Origin: Brevibacterium yomogidense
GTDB taxonomy: Bacteria > Actinomycetota > Actinomycetes > Actinomycetales > Brevibacteriaceae
Direction of reading: 5' to 3'
DNA: 64,000 bases
NCBI RefSeq assembly: GCF_900163715.1
Contig: NZ_FWFF01000003.1
Coordinates: forward strand, 124,001 to 188,000
A model generated the notes under the pieces. The model was not told where the DNA came from and made no database searches. It worked only from the letters and a program-made list of their open reading frames with translations. A program made the position numbers and the translations under genes. The stretch's first letter is position 1. Each line of letters opens with the position of its first letter. This document shows, in pieces, positions 18,004 through 27,624 of the stretch.

Positions 18004-19167
18004 TCAGGACAGGGAAAGGAGGAAGTCGGAGACGTCGCCGCGGGACTCCGCGGTGGCGGCCGGATCGATGTCCCAGGCGCCCAGCTCCTCGAGGGACGCC
18101 GCGTCCTCCGGGGCCTCCATGTCCGTGCGGACCGGGTAGTCGCCGGGGACGTAGAACGGCTCGTAGCCGGGACCGCCGGTGGCCGAGTCATCGCCCATGA
18201 GGAAATCGGCGACCAGACGGGCGCCGGCGGGGTTCGCGGAGTCCTTGACCATGCCGATGGAGGCGGGGAAGGTGATGCCCACAGCCGGCTCCGTGTCCAG
18301 GGAGGCCTGGAGAGCCCAGCCCTCCTCCTCGTTGTCACGGCGGTCCGAGTAGGACGTGATGCCGACCGGCGGATCCTCCTGGCCGGTGGCGCCGACGGCC
18401 GCATTCACATTGTCCGTGTCATCGACGAGCACCAGGCCGTTCTCGTAGAGGCGCTTGAGGAACTCCTCGCCGGCGTTCTGCGTGCCGTCGAGCTCGATGG
18501 CCTCGCCCGCGTGGGATTCATAGGCCTCCGCCATCGCGTCGGACTGGAGGACGATCTCCGTCATGAGGTCGAGGTAGTCTCCGCGGACGTTCGGGTCGAC
18601 CATGACGACCTTCCCGTTCCACTCCTCCTCCGTGAGCTCCCAGAGGTTCTCGATCGGGCTGCCGTCGGGGTGGGCCTCCTCGTTGTACATGAGGATCTTC
18701 GTCGACAGGCGGTTGGCCAGCAGCGGCTCCTGGTACTCCTGCGGCACGGTGTCCGCGACGCGCTCGGGCACGTAGCCGGTGAGGATCCCCGTCTCCACGA
18801 GCTCGGAGAGGACGACCGGGGCGTCGGAGATGTAGGCGACATCGGCAGAGGGGGCGCCCGCCTCCGCCTCGGAGGACAGACGGGTGATCTGCTCGGTCGA
18901 CGAGATGTCATGGCCGATGAGGTCGATGCCGGGGTACTCCGCTTCGAACGCCTCCTCGACCGCGGCGATGCGTGAGGTGAACGAGTAGACGGTCACCTCG
19001 CCCTCCTCCTCGGCAGCGGCGACGAGCTCGTCATGGCTGAACGAGTCGTATTCGTGGGCGGCAGCGGTGTCGGAGGCCGGCTCCGTCTCCGGCGATCCGC
19101 CTCCGCAGGCGGCGAGGGTGAGGGTCAGGGGAACGGCGACGGCGAGGGCGAGGCGACGCGTGAACAT
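18004..19167 (-). CDS. ABC importer solute-binding lipoprotein, FbpA/AfuA-like
   Basis: The 387-residue protein has a lipoprotein signal: positive MFTRR, a hydrophobic core and the lipobox LAAC (Cys about 21). It is therefore anchored outside the membrane. The mature part has the type 2 periplasmic-binding fold (VTVYSFTSRIAAVEEAFEAEYPGID, ADVAYISDAPVVLSEL, VGITFPASIGMVKDSANPAGARLVADFLM). Ferric-binding FbpA proteins use two adjacent tyrosines; I see no Tyr-Tyr pair (the equivalent region reads VGITSYSDRRDN). This argues against plain ferric transport. GAAGGAG precedes the start. It is the first gene of the importer operon, and the RpiR regulator gene lies upstream. Confidence 0.92.
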   Translation of the reverse strand: MFTRRLALAVAVPLTLTLAACGGGSPETEPASDTAAAHEYDSFSHDELVAAAEEEGEVTVYSFTSRIAAVEEAFEAEYPGIDLIGHDISSTEQITRLSSEAEAGAPSADVAYISDAPVVLSELVETGILTGYVPERVADTVPQEYQEPLLANRLSTKILMYNEEAHPDGSPIENLWELTEEEWNGKVVMVDPNVRGDYLDLMTEIVLQSDAMAEAYESHAGEAIELDGTQNAGEEFLKRLYENGLVLVDDTDNVNAAVGATGQEDPPVGITSYSDRRDNEEEGWALQASLDTEPAVGITFPASIGMVKDSANPAGARLVADFLMGDDSATGGPGYEPFYVPGDYPVRTDMEAPEDAASLEELGAWDIDPAATAESRGDVSDFLLSLS

Positions 19168-19317
19168 GAAGACTCCTTCAGAGATCCGTGGGGTGTCATG
19201 AGACGAGGACGTGGGGGGGGTGAGTGGGCAGGGTCGACGAAGGTCAGTGGGTGCGGAAGGTGGTGAGAGCCGGGGTCTGGGACCTCGGGAGCGGTGCCCG
19301 GGCAGTGCCCGGTCGTG

Positions 19318-20160
19318 TCACTCGAACGTGCGCAGCAGCGAATCGAGCCTGTCGAGAGCGGGCAGGGTCCGGTCGGGATGTCGGTGGGCGAGCGTGAGGA
19401 CGAGCGCGTTCGTCACGGCCATGGGAACGGTGAGGGAGGAGAATCCGTCGCGGTCGCTGCGGCGCGCGGCCACGAGCACATCCGGCGCGGGATCGAGGGT
19501 GTGGAGGGTGTCCGTCACGAGCACGGACCGTGCGCCGACCGCCGCCGCGTGCGCCAGCAGGCCGGTCAGCAGACGCGGGGGCCGGCGGAAGGCGAACGCG
19601 AGGACCAGGTCCTGTGCGGTGAGTGCCGTGAGCCGCTCCGCGAGCTCGCGGCCATCCCCGTCCAGGACGACGACGCGCACGCCGAAGCGCCGGAGCCTGC
19701 GCTCGACCAGCTCGGTGAGGACGCTCGCGTTGCCGCGGGCGAACACGTGCACGGTGTCCGCTGCGGCGATGGCGTCAGCGATGCCGTCCAGACGCGTCTG
19801 CTCGACGCACTCCGCGACAGCGGCCAGTGACTCGACCTCCGCGCGCAGGAACGTGTCGAGCACCGTGCCCGTCTGATGCTCCGCCAGCTCTGCGCGCATG
19901 CGGTCGCCGGCCCCGCGCAGCGGCTTCTGAGCTTCGCGTCGCTCCTGCCGCAGCTCCTCCCGCAGATGCGGATAGCCCTCGAACCCCAGCTTCTGGGCCA
20001 GGCGCGTCGCCGCAGCGGGGTGGGAGCCAGCATGACCCGCCAGGTCGTCGCCGCTCCAATGCACGGCGTCCTCGGGCGAGGACAGGAGGGTGTCGAGGAG
20101 TGCCCGGTCGGTCTTGGTGAGGCGACCGCGCTGTGTCTCGATGCGCTCGTGGAGGGTCAT
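19318..20160 (-). CDS. RpiR/MurR-family transcriptional regulator (HTH plus SIS domain)
   Basis: The 280-residue protein has an N-terminal RpiR HTH domain (about 1-75, with SGDDLAGHAGSHPAAATRLAQKLGFEGYPHLREEL). A C-terminal SIS domain follows (about 115-265, with DTVHVFARGNASVLTELVERRL and ARSVLVTDTLHTL). In this family the SIS domain senses sugar phosphates or related phospho-compounds. It lies immediately upstream of the ABC importer operon on the same strand (151 nt gap) and is the obvious candidate regulator. A perfect 22-bp inverted repeat begins 13 bp upstream of its start. Confidence 0.9.
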   Translation of the reverse strand: MTLHERIETQRGRLTKTDRALLDTLLSSPEDAVHWSGDDLAGHAGSHPAAATRLAQKLGFEGYPHLREELRQERREAQKPLRGAGDRMRAELAEHQTGTVLDTFLRAEVESLAAVAECVEQTRLDGIADAIAAADTVHVFARGNASVLTELVERRLRRFGVRVVVLDGDGRELAERLTALTAQDLVLAFAFRRPPRLLTGLLAHAAAVGARSVLVTDTLHTLDPAPDVLVAARRSDRDGFSSLTVPMAVTNALVLTLAHRHPDRTLPALDRLDSLLRTFE

Positions 20161-20172
20161 GCCCAGAACACT

Positions 20173-20224
20173 AACGGCAACGACTCTTGCAGGACAGTGA
20201 AATCCTGCAAGAGTCGTTGCCGTT
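20173..20224. promoter_or_regulatory. Perfect 22-bp inverted repeat upstream of the RpiR gene
   Basis: The left arm 20173-20194 begins AACGGCAACGACTC and pairs without mismatch with the right arm 20203-20224. The spacer is 8 nt (CAGTGAAA). It lies between the 3' end of the arylsulfotransferase-like gene and the start of rpiR, both read leftward. It may be the terminator of the former or a long operator for RpiR. There is no T-tract on the leftward strand. Confidence 0.7.
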
Positions 20225-20257
20225 CATGGACTCTTCATCTCATGCGCCGGGGAGCCT

Positions 20258-20303
20258 CCCGGGGTTCACCCGGGTTCACCCGGGTGAACCCGGGTTCACC
20301 GGG
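20258..20303. repeat. CCCGGGTTCA-type palindromic repeat cluster
   Basis: The ten-base element GGGTTCACCC and its complement alternate four times. The core 20269-20294 is a perfect 26-bp palindrome centred on CCCGGG. It lies 10 bp after the stop of the arylsulfotransferase-like gene. It could form several alternative hairpins. Confidence 0.8.
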
Positions 20304-20312
20304 TGTTCGCCG

Positions 20313-21794
20313 TCAGTCGGCAGTCGTGCTGCCCAGCACCTCGCCATCCTCGTCGAGCGCTTCGACGACGACGCTGTCTGCGTCCTCGGGCAGCGGGATG
20401 GGCGTCTCGAAGCCCGCACGCTCCGCTGTCGCGAGCTCGGCGCGCGCACCGGCGTCGGGTCCGCCGAGCACGCGCCACTGCGCGACCTCCGTCGCACCGT
20501 TCCACGAGGCGTAGACGGTGGTCTGGTCGTCCTCGGTCGTCATGTCCGCCGCGGGCGGCTCGGTCGGCGTCGCCTCCCATTCGGAGAGGTACGCGCGGTA
20601 GTTCGAGTCCGCGCCCACGGTCCCGTCGCGCAGGACCTCGCCGTCGGCGGAGTACTCCGTGAACGACGGCAGGGCTCCCCAGCCGATCACGACGCGTCCG
20701 TCCTCGAGCTCCTGGTAACTGCCCTGGTTCGCGGCGATGCGGGGAACGGGAGGCAGGAACTCCTGGACGAGCTCCGCTGTCATCTCGTCGGTGTCCACGT
20801 CGATCTTCATCCCACGGGACGAATCGCCCAGCGTGGGCGACGACTGATTGTCGAACAGCGTGATCGTGCCGTCGGGCGAGCGCTCGACATCGTGCTGCCA
20901 GGCGAAGTACAGGTCGTCGTCGGCTTCGAAGTCCGTCGACTTCCCGCCCAGCGTCCAGTTCACGCCACCCGACTCGCGGTCGACGTTGTAGAAGGCATGG
21001 GTGTTGCGCGCGTCCACCAGCAGCGAACCGTCGTCGTCGACAGAGACGGAGTTGCCGTGGAAGTAGTCGTACGGCTTGTCCTCGGTCCCCGCATCATCCT
21101 CGAACTCGCGCTCGGAGTCCGTGACGGGGATGTGGTCGAGTGAGCTCCAGTCGAGCAGGACCTCGCCGGTCTCGATGTCGACCTCCTGGACGACTCCGTC
21201 CCAGACCCAGCCGTCGGACTCCCCACCGATCTCCGTGAGGTCCGCCTGCTTCGGAACGTAGGCCATCAGCAGCATCGTGCCCTCGTCGGTGATCGTCGTC
21301 TCGTGGAGGTCGACCATCCGGTGCGGCAGGTCATTGCCCATGCCGACCCGCGCGATCTCCTCGTACGAGTCGTCGACGACGACGACCTCGCCCTCGGCCA
21401 GGGGCGTGTCGACGATGCCCTCCCACCAGGTGAGGACCTTCTCGCCCTCGTACTCCTGGACGCGCATGTCCCAGCCGGCCGTGGGCTCCGAGGAGCCCTC
21501 AGACTCCTCGTCCTCCTGGATCCACACCGGCTCCCCGTCCTCGTCGACGATCAGCTTGCCGGACCACAGACCGGTCTCCTGCGACTTCGGCCCGACGAAG
21601 AAGTACTCGTCGGACCGATCATCGTCGGTGCTGTCCAGATCGATCGGTGGAGCTGTGAGGTCCGTGCTCTCGTATTCGGTGAGCTCGACCTCGTCGGCGT
21701 CATCACCGCCACCGTTCGAGCATCCCACCACTCCGACCAGCACTGCGGCGGACAGGACCGCCGCCCCTCTGCGCACCCTGCGGTTCGCCGACAT
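20313..21794 (-). CDS. Arylsulfotransferase-like lipoprotein
   Basis: The 493-residue product has a lipoprotein signal (MSANRRVRRGAAVLSAAVLV, then GVVGC, lipid Cys about 25). The mature part resembles bacterial arylsulfotransferase (ASST) beta-propeller proteins: DEDGEPVWIQ, VVDDSYEEIARVGMG, HRMVDLHETTITDEGTML, DYFHGNSVSVDDDGSLL, and FAWQHDVERSPDGTITLFDNQ. The last contains a WQHD block like the histidine-containing loops of the family. The protein is very acidic. ASST enzymes move sulfate between phenols without PAPS, but many actinobacterial members are uncharacterised, so catalysis is not assured. It is flanked downstream by two strong palindromic elements and upstream by ispH. Confidence 0.8.
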   Translation of the reverse strand: MSANRRVRRGAAVLSAAVLVGVVGCSNGGGDDADEVELTEYESTDLTAPPIDLDSTDDDRSDEYFFVGPKSQETGLWSGKLIVDEDGEPVWIQEDEESEGSSEPTAGWDMRVQEYEGEKVLTWWEGIVDTPLAEGEVVVVDDSYEEIARVGMGNDLPHRMVDLHETTITDEGTMLLMAYVPKQADLTEIGGESDGWVWDGVVQEVDIETGEVLLDWSSLDHIPVTDSEREFEDDAGTEDKPYDYFHGNSVSVDDDGSLLVDARNTHAFYNVDRESGGVNWTLGGKSTDFEADDDLYFAWQHDVERSPDGTITLFDNQSSPTLGDSSRGMKIDVDTDEMTAELVQEFLPPVPRIAANQGSYQELEDGRVVIGWGALPSFTEYSADGEVLRDGTVGADSNYRAYLSEWEATPTEPPAADMTTEDDQTTVYASWNGATEVAQWRVLGGPDAGARAELATAERAGFETPIPLPEDADSVVVEALDEDGEVLGSTTAD

Positions 21795-21941
21795 CGAATC
21801 ATCCTTGTCGCTTCGTGTTTAAGCGGTCTCGTCCGCGACGAACCGCCCTGTGACAGCACCACACTAAGCGAATGATCAGGATCTGCGCGGTTGTCTCGCG
21901 GCGAGCAGGGGGCAGCAGAGGCCGGCAGAGACGAGCCGCGC

Positions 21942-23024
21942 TCAGCGCAGTTCGTGGTTCCGGTCCGCGCCGTTCTTCTTGTTCGAGGTCTCGAGGCCCG
22001 CCGCCTTGAGGTCCTTCCGCAGTTCGCGGGGCAGGGAGAAGATCACGTCCTCGTCCGCTGTGCGCACCTCTTCGACGTCGCCGTAGCCGTAGTCGGCGAG
22101 CAGGCGCAGCAGATCCTGGACCAGCAGGTCCGGGACGCTCGCACCGCTCGTCACGCCGATGGTCGACACGCCGTGGAACCACTCCTCATCGACCTCGCGG
22201 GCGAAATCGATGCGGTGGGCGTCCTTCGCACCGTGCTCCAGCGCCACCTCGACCAGGCGCACCGAGTTCGACGAGTTCGCGGACCCCACGACCAGCACGA
22301 GATCCGCGCCCGGAGCGATCTTCTTGACCGCGACCTGACGGTTCTGGGTGGCATAGCAGATGTCGTCGCTCGGCGGGGCCTCGAGGTGGGGGAAGCGCTG
22401 CTTGAGGATGTCGACCGTCTCCATCGTCTCGTCGACGCTCAGAGTCGTCTGCGAGAGCCAGATGAGCTTGTCCGTCTCCGGCAGCTCGACGGTGCGGGCC
22501 TCCTCCGGGTTCTGGATGAGGGTGATCGAGTCCGGTGCCTCGCCCATCGTCCCCTCGACCTCTTCGTGGCCCTCGTGGCCGACGAGGACGATCGAGTAGC
22601 CCTGCTTCTCGAACCGCACCGCTTCACGGTGCACCTTCGTCACGAGCGGGCACGTCGCGTCGATCGTGTCGAGGCTGCGCGCGGCTGCCTCTTCGTGGAC
22701 CGCCGGCGACACTCCGTGGGCGGAGAACACCACGCGGGCGCCTTCCGGCACCTCATGCGTGTCGTCGACGAAGATCGCACCGCGCTCGGAGAGCGTGTCG
22801 ACCACGTGGCGGTTGTGGACGATCTCCTTGCGGACGTAGATGGGAGCGCCGTAGTGCTCCAGCGCGCGTTCGACGGCGATGACCGCGCGGTCCACCCCTG
22901 CGCAGTATCCGCGCGGGGCGGCGAGGAGGACGTTCTTCTCACCGCTCTCCGGCTGACGGATCTCCGAGGGGTCCTTGCGGCGGCGCGGCATCGCGGGGAC
23001 GGGCACAGTCACAGTCGCAGTCAT
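21942..23024 (-). CDS. ispH: 4-hydroxy-3-methylbut-2-enyl diphosphate reductase
   Basis: IspH catalyses the last step of the MEP isoprenoid pathway, reducing HMBPP to IPP and DMAPP at a [4Fe-4S] cluster. The three cluster cysteines are visible in [22 protein letters not shown] and [11 protein letters not shown]. Substrate residues lie in VFSAHGVSP and [15 protein letters not shown]. The start at ATG 23024 (360 residues) is chosen because a TAGAAT -10 box ends 7 nt upstream, implying a leaderless mRNA. A GTG at 23045 would lie upstream of that box. The gene is divergent from xseA. Confidence 0.96.
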   Translation of the reverse strand: MTATVTVPVPAMPRRRKDPSEIRQPESGEKNVLLAAPRGYCAGVDRAVIAVERALEHYGAPIYVRKEIVHNRHVVDTLSERGAIFVDDTHEVPEGARVVFSAHGVSPAVHEEAAARSLDTIDATCPLVTKVHREAVRFEKQGYSIVLVGHEGHEEVEGTMGEAPDSITLIQNPEEARTVELPETDKLIWLSQTTLSVDETMETVDILKQRFPHLEAPPSDDICYATQNRQVAVKKIAPGADLVLVVGSANSSNSVRLVEVALEHGAKDAHRIDFAREVDEEWFHGVSTIGVTSGASVPDLLVQDLLRLLADYGYGDVEEVRTADEDVIFSLPRELRKDLKAAGLETSNKKNGADRNHELR

Positions 23025-23031
23025 GCGGATG

Positions 23032-23037
23032 ATTCTA
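23032..23037 (-). promoter_or_regulatory. -10 box of leaderless ispH transcript
   Basis: TAGAAT on the minus strand, a near-consensus -10, ends 7 nt before the ispH ATG. The predicted transcription start is therefore the A of the start codon. There is no Shine-Dalgarno at usual spacing. Confidence 0.6.
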
Positions 23038-23112
23038 CGCGGCACTCCTCAGAAGGGGCTGGGCACCGGGGAGTCGTCCGTCACCCCACCGACCCGTGTC
23101 CGTCGCCTCGTC

Positions 23113-23118
23113 TAGGAT
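23113..23118 (+). promoter_or_regulatory. Probable -10 box for xseA
   Basis: TAGGAT fits the actinobacterial TANNNT pattern and would give a leader of about 35 nt before the xseA GTG. No clear -35 is present. Confidence 0.4.
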
Positions 23119-23156
23119 CGGGGACACCCCGCACACGATGAGAAGAGGAGCGGACC

Positions 23157-24503
23157 GTGGCGCAGCGCATCTCCGGGACCCCCGGGACCCTGGGCGATCA
23201 GCCGGAACGCCCACCCGCCGCGGCGACGGCGGCGGACACCTCCGCGGACAATCCCTGGCCGGTCAGCCTGCTCGCCCACAAGATGAAGGCCTACATCGAC
23301 CGCATGTCGACGGTGTGGGTCGAGGGCCAGATCATCGAACTGTCCGATCGGGCGAACGCCAGCTATCTCACCCTCCACGACACGACGGAGGACATCTCAC
23401 TCCCCGTGCAGATCTGGCGCAACGTCCGGGACCGCCTGGACACGCGGCTCACGGAGGGCTCCCGCGTCGTCGTCCAGGCGAAGGCGAACTACTGGCTCGC
23501 GAAGGGCCGCCTCACGATGCAGGCGTACGACGTCCGCGCCGTGGGACTGGGCGAACTGCTCGCACGGCTCGAACAGCTCAAGCAGATGCTGGGCGCCGAA
23601 GGGCTCTTCGACCCCGCGCACAAGAAGCCCCTGCCGTTCCTCCCCTCCCGCATCGGCCTCATCACCGGCCATGACTCCGACGCGATGAAGGACGTCCTCC
23701 GCAACGCGTCTCTGCGCTGGCCGGCCGTGGCCTTCGAAGTCCGAAACGCCGCGACGCAGGGGACGAACGCGGTCCCGCAGGTCATGGCGGCACTGGAGGA
23801 GCTCGACGCGCACCCGGACGTCGATGTCATCGTCATCGCCCGTGGCGGCGGCAGCCTCGAAGACCTCCTCCCCTTCTCGAACGAAGCGCTGGTCCGCGCA
23901 GTCCACGCAGCAAGCACTCCGGTCGTCTCCGCGATCGGCCATGAGGCGGACCGTCCGCTGCTGGACGACGTCGCAGACATGCGCGCCTCGACTCCCACGG
24001 ATGCGGCGAAGCGGATCGTCCCGGACGTGGCAGAGGAGCAGATGGGCATCCTCCAGGCCCGCGCCTCGCTCAACGGCGCACTCGACCGGCTGCTGCAGAG
24101 TGAGGCCAGGGCCCTGGCCGACGTCCGCGGCCGTCCCGTGCTGGCCCAGCCGGAAACGATGATCACCGGACGGGAACAGGACGTGTCGACGCTGCGTGCC
24201 AGATCCTGGCAGGCGCAGGCGGGACTGGTGGGCCGCGCTGCGGCAGAGATCGAGCACCTCCGCACTCAGGTGCGCAGCCTCTCCCCCCTGAACACCCTGG
24301 CCCGCGGCTACGCCGTCGTCCAGACGGAGGACGGTGCCGCCGTGCGCAGTCACGAGCAGGTGGATGCGGGTGACCGCATCTCGATCAAGCTCGCCTCCGG
24401 GCGCCTGACAGCGCAGGTCGATGACTCCTCGCCGGACCCCCAGTCACGGGACCTCGGCGATGGTCCCCGGCAGCACACCGACGACAGCACTTCCAAGGAG
24501 TGA
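23157..24503 (+). CDS. xseA: Exodeoxyribonuclease VII large subunit
   Basis: XseA is the catalytic subunit of the single-strand-specific exonuclease VII. The 448-residue product has an N-terminal OB-fold ([25 protein letters not shown]). The catalytic region follows, with [50 protein letters not shown] and [33 protein letters not shown], then a coiled-coil C-terminal part. The GTG start has AGAGGAG 6 nt upstream. xseB follows after 2 nt, as usual for the pair. Confidence 0.96.
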   Translation: MAQRISGTPGTLGDQPERPPAAATAADTSADNPWPVSLLAHKMKAYIDRMSTVWVEGQIIELSDRANASYLTLHDTTEDISLPVQIWRNVRDRLDTRLTEGSRVVVQAKANYWLAKGRLTMQAYDVRAVGLGELLARLEQLKQMLGAEGLFDPAHKKPLPFLPSRIGLITGHDSDAMKDVLRNASLRWPAVAFEVRNAATQGTNAVPQVMAALEELDAHPDVDVIVIARGGGSLEDLLPFSNEALVRAVHAASTPVVSAIGHEADRPLLDDVADMRASTPTDAAKRIVPDVAEEQMGILQARASLNGALDRLLQSEARALADVRGRPVLAQPETMITGREQDVSTLRARSWQAQAGLVGRAAAEIEHLRTQVRSLSPLNTLARGYAVVQTEDGAAVRSHEQVDAGDRISIKLASGRLTAQVDDSSPDPQSRDLGDGPRQHTDDSTSKE

Positions 24504-24505
24504 CC

Positions 24506-24775
24506 ATGGCAGATGAGCAGAACAGCACGACGACCGTTCCCGGCGGAGCGACGGACGGGATAGACGCGCTCAGCTACGAACAGGCTCGCGAAGAGCTCGT
24601 GACGACGGTGCGCACCCTCGAGGCCGGCAGCCTCACCCTGGAGGAATCGCTGCGCCTCTGGGAGCGGGGCGAGGCACTCGCCGATCGCTGCCAGAACTGG
24701 CTGGACGGGGCGAAGGACCGCTTGGAGAAGGCCCGTGCCGCCCGTGACGAGCAGGACGGAGCGGCGCAGGGCTGA
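24506..24775 (+). CDS. xseB: Exodeoxyribonuclease VII small subunit
   Basis: XseB binds the coiled coil of XseA. The 89-residue product has the conserved helical core [58 protein letters not shown] 24506 is chosen because AAGGAG, overlapping the end of xseA, lies 5 nt upstream. The two genes are almost certainly co-transcribed. Confidence 0.95.
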   Translation: MADEQNSTTTVPGGATDGIDALSYEQAREELVTTVRTLEAGSLTLEESLRLWERGEALADRCQNWLDGAKDRLEKARAARDEQDGAAQG

Positions 24776-24805
24776 TCACCCATCGGCCGCTGGGCGGCCC
24801 TGGTG

Positions 24806-24831
24806 CTGATCAGTCGTCCTGATCAGTCGTC
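24806..24831. repeat. 13-bp tandem duplication spanning the DUF4245 stop codon
   Basis: CTGATCAGTCGTC occurs twice back to back (24806-24818, 24819-24831). The second copy contains the stop codon of the minus-strand DUF4245 gene, and the first is its exact downstream duplicate. Confidence 0.9.
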
Positions 24832-25530
24832 GGTCGCCACGGCTCCGACGGTCTGCACGGATTCCGCCGCGTACTCCTCGAGCGGGCCCCACTCGCCAGC
24901 GCCCACAAGCAGGAGGACGGTCCCGTCGGCCTCCCCCAGGAGCGCCTTGTCGGAGGAGTCGGTCCCCTCGAATCGCGTGAACGCGGTACCGGCCAGCTCG
25001 GACTCCCCCGTCTCCGCGAATTCCTCGAGGTACGACTCCGCCCACGCGTCGGGGGTCTCCTCTGCATCGGTCTGACGCAGCGACGCCCAGCCGTCGTCCC
25101 CGTCGACCCAGGACACGTACCAGGTCTCCACGGGAGGGGTCCCGCCCTCACCGAACGACGCGGCGTTCGCATGCCATCCCTCAGGCATCCCCGGCACCGC
25201 CAGGTCGAATCCTGCCTCCGGCTGCACGTTCTGGGCCACGGCGCCGTAGTCGACCTCGCGGGTGATGTCGCCCTCAGGACGCGGCGCGAGCGCAAGCGCG
25301 GCCAGCACCAGCACCAAGCACGCCAGCAGCGCGATCGCCATGTTCACCCAGTTGTAGTGCCGCCGGATCACACGCATCTCTTCGCGCGAGCCCGCCTTCG
25401 TGCGCGCCAGCGCCTTCTCGCCGGGGAACAGCTCCGGTTCCTCGTGCGGCCGCTCCGGTCCGGCGAGGCCGCCGTAGCGCGCGGTCGACGACGGGAGGGG
25501 CGGCGGGGTGGCATGCTGCTGGTCGTTCAC
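24823..25530 (-). CDS. DUF4245-family membrane-anchored protein
   Basis: The 235-residue product has a cytoplasmic N-terminus, one membrane helix ([20 protein letters not shown], about residues 60-79) and an extracytoplasmic domain ending near [14 protein letters not shown]. The sequence blocks ([55 protein letters not shown]) fit DUF4245, whose function is unknown. The GTG at 25530 is chosen because AGGT precedes it and the frame upstream is low quality. It is encoded beside glpX and divergent from it, and converges on xseB, the same setting as in mycobacteria. Confidence 0.82.
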   Translation of the reverse strand: MNDQQHATPPPLPSSTARYGGLAGPERPHEEPELFPGEKALARTKAGSREEMRVIRRHYNWVNMAIALLACLVLVLAALALAPRPEGDITREVDYGAVAQNVQPEAGFDLAVPGMPEGWHANAASFGEGGTPPVETWYVSWVDGDDGWASLRQTDAEETPDAWAESYLEEFAETGESELAGTAFTRFEGTDSSDKALLGEADGTVLLLVGAGEWGPLEEYAAESVQTVGAVATDD

Positions 25531-25630
25531 ACCTGCATTGTCCCCCGTCTCACCGCACGACGACCAATCGCCGTCCCGCCGCGACGATCCAGCGTCGGGT
25601 CCAGCCCGGGCAAGTGGCACAATGAGTGGC

Positions 25631-26770
25631 ATGGCAGACAACTCCGCGCCCACGTCCCCCGGCGACGACGCCCCCGTCAAGGCTCACCACGCCGGAGGAC
25701 GCGGCGATCCGGACGCCCCCCCGGTCACCGTGACGGATTCGTGGTCCGAGCGCCTGCGCATCCAGGAGGGCTCTCCCGATCGCAACCTCGCGCTCGAACT
25801 CGTGCGCGTCACGGAGGCGGCGGCCATCGCCGCCGGACCGTGGGTGGGCCGCGGCGACAAGCTCGCAGCAGACGGCGCAGCGGTCGCAGCCATGCGCAAC
25901 GTGCTGTCGAGCGTGAGCATGGACGGCACCGTCGTCATCGGTGAGGGCGAGAAGGACGAAGCCCCGATGCTCTTCAACGGCGAACGCGTGGGCGACGGCT
26001 CCGGCGCCCAGGTCGACGTGGCAGTCGACCCCGTCGAGGGCACGACGCTCACCGCCCGTGGGATGCCCGGCGCGATCTCCGTCATGGCGGTCGCAGAGGC
26101 CGGCGCGATGCTCGACCCGTCAGCCGTCTTCTACATGGAGAAGCTCGTGGCCGGTGCGGAGATCGCCGATGTCGTCGACCTGCGGCTGCCGGTCGGCGAG
26201 AACATCCGCCGCGCCGCCAAGGCGAAGGGCACGGACACCAAGAACGTCACGGTCACGATCCTGGACCGCCCGCGCCACGAAGCGATGATCGACCAGGTCC
26301 GCGAAGCCGGCGCCCGCATCCGCCTCATCACCGACGGCGACGTCGCGGGTGCCATCGCGGCCGTGCGCCCCGGCACGGGCATCGACATGCTGCTGGGCAT
26401 CGGCGGAACGCCGGAGGGCATCATCACCGCGTGCGCGATCAAGGCGCTCGGCGGCGTGATCCAGGGACGCCTGTGGCCGCAGTCCGACGAAGAGCGCCAG
26501 AACGCCGTCGAGCACGGACTCGACCTCGACACCGTGCTCTCGACGGATGATCTGGTCAGCGGCGACAACACCTACTTCGTCGCGACGGGCATCAGCGCCG
26601 GCGACCTGTTGGACGGCGTCCGGTACGAGGGCGACCGGGTCCACACCCACTCGCTCGTCATGCGATCGAAGTCGGGAACGGTCCGCAACGTCTACGCCGA
26701 GCACCGTCCGGACAAGACGCACTCCTACGAGGAAGCCGCGCGCGAAGCCGCACGGCGGGGCCTCGTCTGA
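25631..26770 (+). CDS. glpX: Class II fructose-1,6-bisphosphatase
   Basis: GlpX hydrolyses fructose-1,6-bisphosphate in gluconeogenesis and is the main FBPase in many actinobacteria. The product of about 379 residues has the metal-binding motifs [20 protein letters not shown] and [15 protein letters not shown]. It also has [33 protein letters not shown] and [26 protein letters not shown]. Two in-frame ATGs (25622 and 25631) are 9 nt apart, neither with a strong ribosome site. The carbonic anhydrase gene starts on the last base of its stop codon (TGATG). Confidence 0.95.
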   Translation: MADNSAPTSPGDDAPVKAHHAGGRGDPDAPPVTVTDSWSERLRIQEGSPDRNLALELVRVTEAAAIAAGPWVGRGDKLAADGAAVAAMRNVLSSVSMDGTVVIGEGEKDEAPMLFNGERVGDGSGAQVDVAVDPVEGTTLTARGMPGAISVMAVAEAGAMLDPSAVFYMEKLVAGAEIADVVDLRLPVGENIRRAAKAKGTDTKNVTVTILDRPRHEAMIDQVREAGARIRLITDGDVAGAIAAVRPGTGIDMLLGIGGTPEGIITACAIKALGGVIQGRLWPQSDEERQNAVEHGLDLDTVLSTDDLVSGDNTYFVATGISAGDLLDGVRYEGDRVHTHSLVMRSKSGTVRNVYAEHRPDKTHSYEEAAREAARRGLV

Positions 26771-27528
26771 TGGCGGACACGACACAGCCGACGACGGGTT
26801 CCGAGGCCGCAGAGTCGACGGAGGCGCAGCCGGAGGCCTCCGCGGACAGGCGCATCGAGCGCACGAATCCCGCACGTCGCTTCATGACGCCCAAGGACGC
26901 GCTCCAGGCCGTCCTCGACGGGAACGAACGGTTCGTCTCCGGCACGCCCCTGCACCCGAACCAGGGGGCAGACCGTCGCAACGCGCTCGCGAACACGCAG
27001 GAGCCGTTCGTCTCGCTCTTCGGCTGCTCCGACTCCCGCGTCGCAGCAGAGATGATCTTCGACGTGGGCCTCGGCGAGATGTTCGTCATCCGGACTGCGG
27101 GCCAGGTCACGGACGGCGTCGTGCTGGGCACCCTGGAGTACGCCGTCGACCTCCTCAGCACCCCGCTCCTGGTGGTGCTCGGTCACGACAGCTGCGGGGC
27201 GGTGACCGCCGCACACGATTCGTTCGACTCCGGAGAGACGCCGGGCGGGTACATCGACGATCTCGTCGCCCGCATCATGCCGTCCGTCGCCCACGCCCGC
27301 GCACAGGGCCGCGAGGGCATCCCCGGCGCCGTCACGCAGAACACGATCGACACCGTCCACCGCATCCCCCAGCGCTCTCCGCTCATCAAGCGGGCCCTGC
27401 GCGAAGGCCGTCTGGAGATCGTGGGCCTCACCTACCGGCTGGACGACGGTCGCGTGAACACCGTGTCGCACCTCGGACCGATCGTGGACGCCAACGGCAT
27501 TCCGGTCGATCTCCTCACCCGAACCTGA
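26770..27528 (+). CDS. Beta-class carbonic anhydrase
   Basis: It interconverts CO2 and bicarbonate at a zinc site. The 252-residue product shows the zinc ligands in FGCSDSRVAAE (Cys, with the Asp-Arg dyad) and VLGHDSCGAV (His and Cys), plus GLGEMFVIRTAGQV and YAVDLLSTPLLVVLGH. An N-terminal stretch of about 35 residues rich in Ala, Glu and Thr is not part of the fold. It is coupled to glpX by a one-base overlap. Bicarbonate supply for gluconeogenic carboxylations or acyl-CoA carboxylase could explain the pairing. Confidence 0.93.
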   Translation: MADTTQPTTGSEAAESTEAQPEASADRRIERTNPARRFMTPKDALQAVLDGNERFVSGTPLHPNQGADRRNALANTQEPFVSLFGCSDSRVAAEMIFDVGLGEMFVIRTAGQVTDGVVLGTLEYAVDLLSTPLLVVLGHDSCGAVTAAHDSFDSGETPGGYIDDLVARIMPSVAHARAQGREGIPGAVTQNTIDTVHRIPQRSPLIKRALREGRLEIVGLTYRLDDGRVNTVSHLGPIVDANGIPVDLLTRT

Positions 27529-27624
27529 CCCGATCCTCCAGCGCATCGACGGCCCCCGGCCGCAGACGCGCTGCACGCACCCACCAGATACCGCACCCCC
27601 TGACTTCGAGGAGTGAAGGAAAGA

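Noticed and set aside
17374-18975. Long plus-strand open frame opposite the ABC permease and binding protein
   Set aside because: His/Arg-rich antisense translation with no domain; the minus-strand operon explains the region.
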